From Ditibartonella apis (GTDB taxonomy: Bacteria; Pseudomonadota; Alphaproteobacteria; Rhizobiales; Rhizobiaceae): 64,000 nucleotides of DNA. The notes below the pieces were generated by a model. It made no database searches and was not told the DNA's origin. It saw nothing but the letters and a program-made list of their open reading frames with translations. Below, piece after piece: positions 1 to 8,479 of the stretch. Both the position numbers and the translations under genes were made by a program. Location: the NCBI RefSeq assembly GCF_001952075.1, contig NZ_LXYU01000004.1, forward strand, positions 124,001-188,000, in the 5' to 3' direction. Position 1 is the first letter of the stretch. The number at the start of each line of letters is the position of its first letter.

Positions 1-977
1 AGTGGCAAGTAATGTTGATCCAAAGTTTCGAAAATCGCGGCTGCCATAGCAAATATTCCGGGATCGCCCGAAGAGATCATCGCTACTCTTTTGCCGGATG
101 CAGCCAGATCAAGCGCTTCCTTTGCTCTCGAGATTTCCTGCCGGTTGTCGCTGGGGTGCAAAACCTGATCATCCAGCAAAGGTGACGCCAATTTGATATA
201 ATAGTCATAGCCAAAAATGTCGGTTGCCTCGGCCAAAGCATGTCGTGCAGCAAGAGTAATATTTTCTTCGTTACCAGGCCCCAGTCCGATAATGGTCAGA
301 AGCCCCGTTTTCCCTGCGTTTCTTTCATTATGTGTGTCGCGCTTCCGGTAAATCAGACAGGTTGCAGAACCTTTTATATGTCCGACATTGTCGTTGACTA
401 TAATTTTTAGTCTTGAATCGTGGTCCAAAGGAAGGGATCCGGTATGGAACCATTGATGGTCTCCTACCAGTTCGAGTTTTTCTCCGTTCAAAAGCGCGGA
501 AATGAAAGCTGAAGCATCTTCTTTATTAACGAGTTCCAGATCATCTGGCGGCAAAAGCAGATTTATTCCGAACCGTAAATATCCACTTGTGGTAATGGCG
601 GCATGCCCGTGAAGAATATCGGCGATTTCCACAGCAAGTTCGTTTGCACCCGCATTGCCACCTAATAGTGGCACAATAGATGAACCGTCATCGGCAATAC
701 ACAAAACAGGAGGCTCATTAAATTTATTTTTCAACAATGGTGCAAGAATGCGAATAACGATGCCGGAAGAACAAAATGCGATAATTGGTCGGCCAGACTT
801 GAATGCATTTTTCATCGCTTCGGATACTTCATCCACAATTATGAAGTCTTCACGGGCAACCCGATTTGTACGATATATTGTGGCCGCCTTACAACACTTA
901 CTTAAAGCAATCGCAAATTCAGAACAAAAATTTGAAAACACAAATATTGCAATATGTTGAGAAGAAATATTTAACAA
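1..977 (-). CDS. cobJ: CbiG-like / precorrin-3B C17-methyltransferase fusion (CobJ), C-terminus cut by window edge
   Basis: I translated this from the complement strand. The frame is open from a TTG at 977-975 to the left edge, so the C-terminus is missing. The first ~195 residues resemble CbiG: a stretch reading FCSSGIVIRILAPLL, then DDGSSIVPLLGG and GANELAVEIA, which match the CbiG N-terminal core. A CobJ methyltransferase follows, with LLTIIGLGPGNEENIT as the SAM-binding start and MISSGDPGIFAMA as the second signature. CobJ methylates precorrin-3B at C17 with ring contraction, in the cytoplasmic cobalamin pathway. The start is inferred: an in-frame TGA lies at 980-978, no ATG is nearby, and AAGAAAGG stands about nine bases before the TTG. 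It follows cobI by five bases. The CbiG identity of the N-terminal part is a family-resemblance call. Confidence 0.88.
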   Translation of the reverse strand, partial: MLNISSQHIAIFVFSNFCSEFAIALSKCCKAATIYRTNRVAREDFIIVDEVSEAMKNAFKSGRPIIAFCSSGIVIRILAPLLKNKFNEPPVLCIADDGSSIVPLLGGNAGANELAVEIADILHGHAAITTSGYLRFGINLLLPPDDLELVNKEDASAFISALLNGEKLELVGDHQWFHTGSLPLDHDSRLKIIVNDNVGHIKGSATCLIYRKRDTHNERNAGKTGLLTIIGLGPGNEENITLAARHALAEATDIFGYDYYIKLASPLLDDQVLHPSDNRQEISRAKEALDLAASGKRVAMISSGDPGIFAMAAAIFETLDQHYLP

Positions 978-982
978 TCACA

Positions 983-1723
983 TTAACCTTTCTTCCCGTG
1001 AGGTTCACCGGGTATCAATATCAGCGAAAAATATGGCGATTGGTCGCTAACAACTTCGTCTATCGGAAGAATTTTCTGTTCTTCCATTGTCGCCCGCTCA
1101 ATGTATAGAGCGCGTCCAAGAAGGCCGGTTATTTCAAGCGCGTCTCTGATCTTATCGAGATTACGGCCAACTTTGAGTATCGCGAAAGCATCGCCGTTTT
1201 TTAGACGTTCAACAAGTTCAGGCTTTTCCAAAACGCCGGATAGAACGGTAAAACTCTGGTTTCGATAGCATAATGGAACCTGAAGAGTAGATGCAGCGCC
1301 GAAAATTGACGAAATACCGGGGATAATTTCAGTGTCATACAGTTTTCCAAGTCGGTCATAAATATACATAAACGAACTGTAAAAAAGGGGATCACCTTCC
1401 GCTAAAACAACAACATGTTTTTCATTTTTTAAAAACGAATCAATGAGTTGTTCAGAATTGTTGTAGAATTCCTTTAACCTCCGCCTATATTCCTCCGATC
1501 GACTATCGGATTGCATCGTTACAGGATAGGTAAGTGGTTGCAGCCGTGCAGTTTCAGAGATCCACTGGCGTGCTATTTTCAGTGCATTACTATTATGTGT
1601 TTCTGTTTCGTGATAAACAATCACATCGGCAGATTTTATGGCCTTTACCCCTTTGACAGTGACAAGTTCCGGATCTCCCGGGCCAACACCGACGCCTGTG
1701 AGCTTTGCTTTTTTCCTGTTCAT
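983..1723 (-). CDS. cobI: precorrin-2 C20-methyltransferase
   Basis: CobI transfers a methyl group from SAM to C20 of precorrin-2, giving precorrin-3A. The 246-residue product has the tetrapyrrole methylase hallmarks: GVGVGPGDPELVTVKG at residues ~10-25, LAEGDPLFYSSF near 110 and the EIIPGISS segment near 135. Length is normal for the family. The ATG overlaps the TGA of cobH in an ATGA, which implies translational coupling. It lies in the leftward run cobG-cobH-cobI-cobJ. The only doubt is CobI versus a paralogous corrin methylase; the N-terminal signature, the position after cobH and the length all favour CobI. Confidence 0.95.
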   Translation of the reverse strand: MNRKKAKLTGVGVGPGDPELVTVKGVKAIKSADVIVYHETETHNSNALKIARQWISETARLQPLTYPVTMQSDSRSEEYRRRLKEFYNNSEQLIDSFLKNEKHVVVLAEGDPLFYSSFMYIYDRLGKLYDTEIIPGISSIFGAASTLQVPLCYRNQSFTVLSGVLEKPELVERLKNGDAFAILKVGRNLDKIRDALEITGLLGRALYIERATMEEQKILPIDEVVSDQSPYFSLILIPGEPHGKKG

Positions 1724-2346
1724 TCTTGTTCACTCGCTAGAGCATTGATCGCTGCTGCTGCCATAGCACTGCCACCGCGTCTTCCGTGAACAACGATATA
1801 GGGAATTGAAAATTGATTGTTTGAAAGCGCGAGTTTGGATTCTTTTGCACCGACAAAACCAACCGGACAGCCAATAATTAATCGTGGTTTTTCAAAACCT
1901 TGCTCGATCAAATCAAGAAGATGAAAGAGGGCGGTTGGCGCATTTCCGATTACCACAACAGAATTTTTGATGTAAGGCTTCCAGAATTCAACGGCGGCGG
2001 CTGAACGTGTGTTATGAATTTTCTTGGCGTAAGCCGGAACAGTTTCATTATTAAGTGTACAGATTACCTGATTGTTTGCTGGTAAGCGTTTTTTAGTAAT
2101 TCCTTCGGCGACCATCTTTGCGTCGCATAATATTGCCGCGCCTTCTGCGAGGGCTGTACGCCCGATTGTTCCGGCACTATCGGAAAATGCCAGATCTTTG
2201 ACAATGTCAATCATACCGCAAGCATGTATGACACGAACAACAAGTTTTTCGAGGTCAGCCGGTATGTTACGTAAATCGGCCTCCGAGCGGATCGTGGCAA
2301 AAGACCGGTTATAAATCTCTTGACCGTCTTTGATATAATCGAACAT
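1720..2346 (-). CDS. cobH: precorrin-8X methylmutase
   Basis: CobH moves the methyl group from C11 to C12 of precorrin-8X, giving hydrogenobyrinic acid. The 208-residue protein carries the family's N-terminal helix with VRVIHACGM, where His41 matches the catalytic histidine, and ends with the glycine- and alanine-rich GRRGGSAMAAAAINAL segment. GNAPTALFHLLDLI and IGCPVGFVGAKESK are also typical CobH/CbiC stretches. It starts 13 bases after cobG and overlaps cobI by four bases, so the genes are probably cotranscribed. Nothing looks broken. Confidence 0.96.
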   Translation of the reverse strand: MFDYIKDGQEIYNRSFATIRSEADLRNIPADLEKLVVRVIHACGMIDIVKDLAFSDSAGTIGRTALAEGAAILCDAKMVAEGITKKRLPANNQVICTLNNETVPAYAKKIHNTRSAAAVEFWKPYIKNSVVVIGNAPTALFHLLDLIEQGFEKPRLIIGCPVGFVGAKESKLALSNNQFSIPYIVVHGRRGGSAMAAAAINALASEQE

Positions 2347-2359
2347 TCATTCGCGCCTT

Positions 2360-3730
2360 TTATCTGATTGGTTGTTGTAGTTCTTCTATATAGCGCATGA
2401 CGTCCGATATGCCGACGTTCTCGCATAAAAGTTGGCCGAATTTGTTTTTTTCTGCCGGATTTTTACGATAAAGATTATAAACGCCATCTTTGATTGCAAG
2501 AACGGTAAAAGGAAAAGGGACTGTTGCAACGCAAGATTTCGGGCAGCCTGTCAGATGAATGAGGGCTTTTGGTGGTGATGCAAAGTGATTGACAAGATAT
2601 TTTCCATCACGTTGAACGTTTGAAAGTGCCGAATGACAAAGTGGAGCGCCGGCACAACAAAAAACATAAAAGGCCGGAGCATTTTTATCAGTTGCCAAAC
2701 CGAATTCGTGCAGACTATCGCGGATTAATACTGCTTCTTCTTTTGTACAATCCGGTATAATCAACCCCTGATGATGGGTAAGTCGTATCGGCGTTTTGAT
2801 ATCACGAGTTTTAATCAGTTTTGCAATGCCGTACAACACTTTCGACGATAATCGCCCGAGTTCGGGTCGTGCGCCGACGTAAAAAAGTCCCTTCCGTTTT
2901 TGTGCAAAAATGCCAGCAAGCGGTGACTCATTTTGATGCATTCCGGACGACAATAATGGTTTCGAGATTTTGTGGTTAAAGCGCTTTTTCAATTCAGCCA
3001 GAAATTCATCAAATCTCTGATGGCTGCGAAGATGTTTCATGCGTGTTATCGTTGGATCAGACTTCGATAAAAAGATAAATGCGTCGAGACAACATCTGAT
3101 AAATTCCAGTGCTTCTTGCGCCGGTATGCTGCCTATCGCATTGTTTCCGTTGTCGGGAGTATCAAGGGCTGGAGAGGCGAAACCGAAATTATAAGCTACG
3201 CCGCCCGGCACAGCGGAAAACCAGATATCAGCAACATGGTCGAGAACGCGTGTGGTTTCACCACCATTGATAAGAAAAGAAAATTTGGGAGATAGAGAGG
3301 CAAACTCCTTATTCAGTTGTAATATTTCGAGAAGCTTGTTTCCCAGTGGTGTTGTATCGCACGACATATTCACATCTATACCGGCTGTCGGTGCAACCAT
3401 CACATTTCTTATATCATCACCTTCAGGATTGAGAGGGCCGAGGCCGAGCTTCAAAAGCTTGTTTATCAACTTTTGTTCACTGGTCTTTTTAACCGCCCGT
3501 ATTTGCAAATTAGCCCGTGTTGTAAGCTCGACATAGCCAGTCGAAAAATTTTGGGCAGCTTCTGCTATACCTTCTATTTGTTCGCCTGTAAGGCAACCAA
3601 GAGGAAGTTTTATCCGGCAAATACCGCCATCATTCGCTAGAGGCATACGGAACAACCCAGGGCAGGCAAAACGTCTGTCCTGAACGGCTTTGATCTGGCG
3701 TCTATTTTCTGTGGCAGGAAGAGTCATCAT
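2360..3730 (-). CDS. cobG: precorrin-3B synthase
   Basis: CobG is the oxygen-dependent monooxygenase that hydroxylates precorrin-3A, so it marks the aerobic cobalamin route. The 456-residue protein has the sulfite/nitrite reductase fold: a ferredoxin-like half domain near residues 25-80 (LPLGCLTGEQIEGIAE), and the [4Fe-4S] ligand pattern C359-X5-C365 plus C396-X3-C400 (CPKSC). All four ligands are visible. It is the first gene of the leftward cob run. An ATG pair lies at the start; I used the first. The gap to the divergent cobL is only 71 bases and I see no cobalamin riboswitch in it, so control may lie elsewhere or be absent. Confidence 0.93.
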   Translation of the reverse strand: MMTLPATENRRQIKAVQDRRFACPGLFRMPLANDGGICRIKLPLGCLTGEQIEGIAEAAQNFSTGYVELTTRANLQIRAVKKTSEQKLINKLLKLGLGPLNPEGDDIRNVMVAPTAGIDVNMSCDTTPLGNKLLEILQLNKEFASLSPKFSFLINGGETTRVLDHVADIWFSAVPGGVAYNFGFASPALDTPDNGNNAIGSIPAQEALEFIRCCLDAFIFLSKSDPTITRMKHLRSHQRFDEFLAELKKRFNHKISKPLLSSGMHQNESPLAGIFAQKRKGLFYVGARPELGRLSSKVLYGIAKLIKTRDIKTPIRLTHHQGLIIPDCTKEEAVLIRDSLHEFGLATDKNAPAFYVFCCAGAPLCHSALSNVQRDGKYLVNHFASPPKALIHLTGCPKSCVATVPFPFTVLAIKDGVYNLYRKNPAEKNKFGQLLCENVGISDVMRYIEELQQPIR

Positions 3731-3801
3731 TTTGCTTGCTCTCGGAGTAGGCGGATTCTAATAGTTCAACATAGGTACAAACAGCTTACTGATCAACTTG
3801 A

Positions 3802-5016
3802 ATGAACAAAAAACCTTGGCTCACAATTATCGGTATCGGGGATGATGGCTGGAATGGCCTCGCTCGCCGTCAGCAGGACATTATAACTGCCGCAAAATAT
3901 ATTTTCGGCGGAAAAAGGCATCTCGATTTCCTGCCTGAAACTTTGAAAGCGGAGTTAAAGCCTTGGCCCACTCCATTTTCGGAAGGTGTAAGCGAGATCA
4001 TAGCGTTAAAAGGTCAAAGCATTGTTGCGCTCGTCAGTGGAGATCCTATGTTTTTCGGGGCGGGTGTAACGCTTCTTCGCTATTTACCAGTTGATGAAGT
4101 GCTGGTTCTACCGCATCCATCTTCATTTTCGCTCGCGGCTGCACGCCTTGGTTGGGCGTTGCAAGACGTTGATTGTCTTTCAATCAATGGTCGTCCTATC
4201 CGCACGGTTATCGGTCACTTGCAGCCATCAAGCCGGCTTATTATTCTTTGCAAAAACAAAGATAGTCCGGCCTTGCTTGCCAAAGTTTTGACCGAGCAAG
4301 GGTTTGGCGCAAGCAAAATGATAGTTATGGAACATTTGGGCGGAGAAAAAGAGAAGATCCGTACGCAAAACGCCGATACTTTTCATCTCGATGAATGTGA
4401 GAATCTCGTTCTTGTAGCTGTCCAGTGTATAGCTGATAATTGTGATGCCGGATATCCTTGCTATGCCGCTTTGGCGGACAAAAACTTTTTAAATGACGGG
4501 CAATTGACGAAGCAGGACATTCGGGCTGTCACAATGGCACATCTTGCGCCAAAGTGGGGTGAGGTCCTATGGGATGTCGGTGCAGGTAGCGGTTCGATAT
4601 CAATCGAATGGTTGCGCGCAACGAAAGGTGCGCGTGCCTATGCGATTGAAAAAAAATCTGAACGACAGGATATTATTTCAAAAAATGCCGATCAATTTGG
4701 CGTTATCGGCCTTCATTTGATAAAGGGCGAGGCGCCGCTCTGTTTGAGCGGACTTGAAAGACCTGATGCCATATTCATCGGTGGTGGATTTACCCGACCC
4801 GATTTATTCGATTGTTGTTGGCAAAGTTTGAAGAGCGGCGGGCGGCTTGTTGTGAATGCTGTGACGCTTGAGACCAATGCCATCCTTCAATCGGAAGCGC
4901 GTAAAATCGGGGCTCGGCTTATACATATTTCACTTGCCGAAGCAGAACCGTTGGGAAATTTCCATGTATGGCGTGGTGCGTTACCAATCACGATGATGAT
5001 TGCTCGCAAGACGTGA
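3802..5016 (+). CDS. cobL: precorrin-6Y C5,15-methyltransferase (decarboxylating)
   Basis: CobL methylates precorrin-6Y at C5 and C15 and removes the acetate carboxyl at C12. The 404-residue protein is the expected two-domain fusion. The CbiE-like methylase occupies residues ~1-200 (TIIGIGDDGWNGL at the start, LVSGDPMFFGAG near 80) and the CbiT-like domain ~215-404, with the Rossmann SAM motif DVGAGSGSISIEW near residue 258. It is divergent from cobG with a 71-base spacer, so the two transcription units probably share a promoter region. Intact and of normal length. Confidence 0.95.
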   Translation: MNKKPWLTIIGIGDDGWNGLARRQQDIITAAKYIFGGKRHLDFLPETLKAELKPWPTPFSEGVSEIIALKGQSIVALVSGDPMFFGAGVTLLRYLPVDEVLVLPHPSSFSLAAARLGWALQDVDCLSINGRPIRTVIGHLQPSSRLIILCKNKDSPALLAKVLTEQGFGASKMIVMEHLGGEKEKIRTQNADTFHLDECENLVLVAVQCIADNCDAGYPCYAALADKNFLNDGQLTKQDIRAVTMAHLAPKWGEVLWDVGAGSGSISIEWLRATKGARAYAIEKKSERQDIISKNADQFGVIGLHLIKGEAPLCLSGLERPDAIFIGGGFTRPDLFDCCWQSLKSGGRLVVNAVTLETNAILQSEARKIGARLIHISLAEAEPLGNFHVWRGALPITMMIARKT

Positions 5017-5144
5017 ATGAAGCTTGATTTTCCGCTACTTAAAGCTGTGGGTGCGCTGGTAGTTACACATTGACAATCGATAGTTTTTTGTTCGATATGG
5101 ACAGAACAGAATTTTATGCGGTTCGAAATATAGGTATAAGAACA

Positions 5145-5399
5145 ATGACAGAACGATCGCAGCATCTGCAGGATCTCTTTCTGAATGCAGTACGTAAACA
5201 GAAAATTTCTCTGACAATCTTTTTGGTAAACGGGGTCAAGCTTACCGGTATTGTAACATCATTTGACAATTTTTGTGTTTTACTCCGGCGAGACGGGCAC
5301 TCCCAATTGGTTTATAAACATGCAATATCAACCATAATGCCAAGCCAGCCGGTGCAAATGTTGGATGATGAAGAGGATATCGAGACTGACGACGAATGA
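5145..5399 (+). CDS. hfq: RNA-binding protein Hfq
   Basis: Hfq is the hexameric Sm-like chaperone that pairs small RNAs with mRNAs. I start it at the ATG at 5145, giving 84 residues, because the family begins near [12 protein letters not shown]; the frame is open for 25 codons upstream but that part has no Hfq similarity. The Sm1 segment ([20 protein letters not shown]) and the Sm2 signature VYKHAIST are both present, with Tyr57, Lys58 and His59 for RNA binding. The acidic tail ([11 protein letters not shown]) is short, as usual in alphaproteobacteria. hflX follows, the conserved hfq-hflX pairing; there is no miaA here. Confidence 0.97.
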   Translation: MTERSQHLQDLFLNAVRKQKISLTIFLVNGVKLTGIVTSFDNFCVLLRRDGHSQLVYKHAISTIMPSQPVQMLDDEEDIETDDE

Positions 5400-5504
5400 T
5401 TTTGCTCGACAAAGGTATTTGCTGTTGGAAAAGAGTTTTTGCCGGGGAAAAGTGGAAACGTCAGGTCGTTGTCCTTTACTGTTTAGCTTCACGGTTTGTT
5501 TGCC

Positions 5505-6854
5505 ATGATGGACGATGATGACAAGGCTCATAAACTGATTTCGAGACAGACAGTTAAAACACGAGCAATCGTAATTGTTCCTATTATTTATGACAGGGAG
5601 AGCTCACAAAAGAATTACGAGGCATCGTCCCGTTCGCGGATCGAAGAAGCTGTAGGACTTGCTGAAGCTATCCGGTTGGATGTTATTGAAAAATTATCGA
5701 TCAATATCGAGAAGCCGCGTCCGGCAACGCTGTTAGGTCAGGGCAAAGTTGAAGAAATCGGCAATATTATAGCGGATGAGAAGATTGATCTTGCGATCAT
5801 TGATTCATCTGTAACGCCAATTCAGCAAAGAAATCTTGAAAAAGCCTGGAGCTGCAAAGTTATTGATCGTACAGCGCTCATACTCGAGATTTTTGGCGAT
5901 AGAGCAAGGACAAAAGAAGGTGTCCTTCAGGTCGAGCTTGCGCATCTCAATTATCAAAAAGGTAGATTGGTCAGAAGCTGGACACACTTGGAAAGACAAC
6001 GTGGCGGTAGCGGCTTTCTCGGCGGACCGGGTGAAACCCAGATAGAAGCCGATAGGCGTATTTTACAGTCGAAAATTGTCCGCATCAAACGTGAACTGGA
6101 AACGGTGGTGAGAACGAGAGCTCTCCACAGAGCAAAAAGGAAAAAGGTCCCTTATCCGGTTATTGCACTTGTTGGCTATACAAATGCCGGTAAATCGACA
6201 TTATTCAACCGTTTGACAGGTGCAGACGTGCTCGCAAAAGACATGCTGTTTGCAACACTCGACCCGACACTGCGCAAGATCGTTTTGCCACATGGGCAAA
6301 CGGTTATGTTGTCGGATACAGTAGGTTTTATTTCCGATCTCCCAACTCATTTGGTCGCGGCGTTCAGAGCAACTCTGGAAGAGGTTGTCGAGGCGGATAT
6401 CATTCTTCATGTTCGGGATATGTCGGACGCAGAAAACCATGCCCATGCGCAGGATGTATTGAACATTTTATCAAGTCTCGGAGTGAATGTTGACGATCCG
6501 GATCATATCATTGAGGTTTGGAATAAGGTCGATTTGCTTGATGACGTTTCGCTTGTTGCCTTACAGGATTCAGCTCGTGCATCCCTTAATCCGGTGGTCG
6601 CGGTTTCTGCTTTGACCGGTGAGGGCGTTGATAAACTTCTAGGAATTATTGAAAAACAAATATCCGGCGAAATGGTCAAACGTCAGATAACTCTTAAGCC
6701 GGATGAATACGGGCTTCTTGATTGGCTTTATAAAAATGGTGAGGTCATCAACAAGACGTCAAAAGATGACGGTTCGGTTGTTGTTTCGGCAAACTTGACC
6801 GGTCAGGCGAACGACCGCTTCGATAATATCATCAAGACAAAACATCACGATTAA
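5505..6854 (+). CDS. hflX: GTPase HflX
   Basis: HflX is a ribosome-associated GTPase that splits stalled or stress-inactivated ribosomes. The N-terminal ~200 residues form the HflX-specific domain (TLLGQGKVEEIG, then the glycine-rich RGGSGFLGGPGETQ). The G domain follows, with Walker A GYTNAGKST near residue 223, DTVGF near 271 and NKVDL near 340. I chose the ATG at 5505 over the in-frame TTG nine bases upstream; a second ATG follows directly and no strong ribosome site separates them. It sits 105 bases after hfq. Length is typical. Confidence 0.95.
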   Translation: MMDDDDKAHKLISRQTVKTRAIVIVPIIYDRESSQKNYEASSRSRIEEAVGLAEAIRLDVIEKLSINIEKPRPATLLGQGKVEEIGNIIADEKIDLAIIDSSVTPIQQRNLEKAWSCKVIDRTALILEIFGDRARTKEGVLQVELAHLNYQKGRLVRSWTHLERQRGGSGFLGGPGETQIEADRRILQSKIVRIKRELETVVRTRALHRAKRKKVPYPVIALVGYTNAGKSTLFNRLTGADVLAKDMLFATLDPTLRKIVLPHGQTVMLSDTVGFISDLPTHLVAAFRATLEEVVEADIILHVRDMSDAENHAHAQDVLNILSSLGVNVDDPDHIIEVWNKVDLLDDVSLVALQDSARASLNPVVAVSALTGEGVDKLLGIIEKQISGEMVKRQITLKPDEYGLLDWLYKNGEVINKTSKDDGSVVVSANLTGQANDRFDNIIKTKHHD

Positions 6855-6882
6855 CAGATACTAACTGCGGAGTGGAACGGGA

Positions 6883-7428
6883 ATGGCTTTTTATCGACTT
6901 GATGGTATTGATCCCGTTATTGAAGATACAGCCGAAATCTGGGTTGCAGAGAGTGCTGAAATTATCGGGAAAGTGACCTTGAAACCGCGTTCGAGTGTTT
7001 GGTTCGGAAGCGTTTTGCGCGGGGACAATGAAATGATCACTATTGGTGAGGGCACGAATATTCAGGATATGACCGTTGTTCATACAGATGCCGGCATTGA
7101 TGTCTCTATTGGCAAAAATTGCACTATCGGGCACAGGGTTATCCTTCACGGTTGCACTATTGGCAACACCACTTTGATAGGAATGGGAGCCATTATCATG
7201 AACCATGCTATGATAGGAGAAGAATCTATCGTTGGTGCCGGTGCGGTGGTAACACAAGGAAAACAATTTCCGAGCCGGTCACTCCTTCTTGGAAATCCTG
7301 CCCGCTTTGTCAGAAAAGTGAGTGATGAGGAAGTCGGGAATATCAATAAATCTGCTGCCCATTATTATGCCAATGCCCGGAGATTTAAAAATAGTCTTAT
7401 CCGCCTTTCATTGCCTGAACAATTATAA
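6883..7428 (+). CDS. gamma-carbonic anhydrase family protein
   Basis: This 181-residue protein has the left-handed beta-helix hexapeptide pattern of the gamma carbonic anhydrase family (YrdA/PaaY type). The zinc-binding histidine triad is visible as His67 (VVHTD), His84 (IGHRV) and His89 (ILHG). The Arg46/Asp48 pair (LRGDN) and Gln61-Asp62 are also in place. Members form trimers in the cytoplasm; some hydrate CO2 and many have no proven activity, so the family call is firm but enzymatic activity is not. It lies 28 bases after hflX and may be cotranscribed. Confidence 0.9.
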   Translation: MAFYRLDGIDPVIEDTAEIWVAESAEIIGKVTLKPRSSVWFGSVLRGDNEMITIGEGTNIQDMTVVHTDAGIDVSIGKNCTIGHRVILHGCTIGNTTLIGMGAIIMNHAMIGEESIVGAGAVVTQGKQFPSRSLLLGNPARFVRKVSDEEVGNINKSAAHYYANARRFKNSLIRLSLPEQL

Positions 7429-7495
7429 TGATAGTGTAAATTCCTGCATTTTAGCCGGATTGTTTCGTTTAAACTCCTGAAGAAGAATAACGACG

Positions 7496-8479
7496 ATGAA
7501 GTTTTTGCCAGATAAGTTTTTATGTGCGCTCATCATTGCAATTATCATTGCAAGCGTCGCTCCTATATCCGGCAAAGCGGCAGAGTGGTTTTCTTTGCTT
7601 ACGCAGATATTTGTCGGGTTATTGTTCTTTTTGCACGGTGCAAAATTGCCTTGGCAAGCGGTGGTTGCCGGTATTGTTCACTGGCGACTGCATTTGACAG
7701 TGTTTCTCGCAACCTTTGTTCTGTTCCCGGTTCTGGGTGTCCTTGCAGGTGCTATTGTTCCGGGATTAAAAGAATCCGCATTCTATGCAGGCATTCTCTA
7801 TTTGTGTGTGTTGCCATCAACCGTACAATCATCGATTGCGTTTACGTCTATTGCTTCTGGTAATATACCTGCCGCAATTGTCTCGGCCTCTGCATCCAAT
7901 ATTTTTGGCATGTTTTTAACGCCGCTCCTTGTTGGGCTATTATTTTCCACAGGAGGCGGTAAAGCAGTCATATCAGCGACTGCGTTCGAAAGCATTCTTG
8001 TGCAGTTGCTTATTCCGTTTGTTCTCGGTCAATTATGCCAGCGCTTTATAGGAAATTTTATAATCCGCCACAAAGCTTTAACCTCTATTGTTGATCGGGG
8101 ATCAATCATTCTGGTCGTTTATCTCGCATTCAGCGAGGCCACGACTAGCGGGTTGTGGCATACTACAAGCTGGCACGACCTGATTGTGATGATTGTGATT
8201 GATGTGGTTCTGCTTGCAATTGTGCTCGCTGTAACATGGTATGGATCAAAGCTTTTAGGTTTCAATGAAAAAGACTGTATAACAATTATGTTTTGCGGTT
8301 CGAAAAAAAGCCTTGCAAGCGGTGCACCGATGGCAAATGCAATTTTTGCAGGCTCGGGTGGTGCAATTGGTGCAATCGTGTTGCCACTTATGTTGTTTCA
8401 CCAAATACAATTGATGGTATGTACGATTATTGCCCGTCATTTATCAGAAAGAAGAAAACAAAGTGGCGAAGACGAATAA
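7496..8479 (+). CDS. BASS/SBF-like family membrane transporter
   Basis: This is a 327-residue, highly hydrophobic inner-membrane protein with about nine or ten predicted helices. It reads as a member of the bile acid:sodium symporter-like family (SBF-like, YfeH group). The stretch GLLFFLHGAKLPW near residue 45 and the late CGSKKSLASGAPMANAIF segment are typical of this group, which moves organic anions with sodium. The substrate cannot be told from sequence. The methyltransferase gene downstream begins inside its 3' end, so the two are probably translated together. Family call confident, function open. Confidence 0.85.
   Translation: MKFLPDKFLCALIIAIIIASVAPISGKAAEWFSLLTQIFVGLLFFLHGAKLPWQAVVAGIVHWRLHLTVFLATFVLFPVLGVLAGAIVPGLKESAFYAGILYLCVLPSTVQSSIAFTSIASGNIPAAIVSASASNIFGMFLTPLLVGLLFSTGGGKAVISATAFESILVQLLIPFVLGQLCQRFIGNFIIRHKALTSIVDRGSIILVVYLAFSEATTSGLWHTTSWHDLIVMIVIDVVLLAIVLAVTWYGSKLLGFNEKDCITIMFCGSKKSLASGAPMANAIFAGSGGAIGAIVLPLMLFHQIQLMVCTIIARHLSERRKQSGEDE

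Noticed and set aside
3731-3801. Cobalamin riboswitch before cobG/cobL
   Set aside because: The spacer is 71 bases, too short for the ~200-base element, and shows no B12-box-like core.
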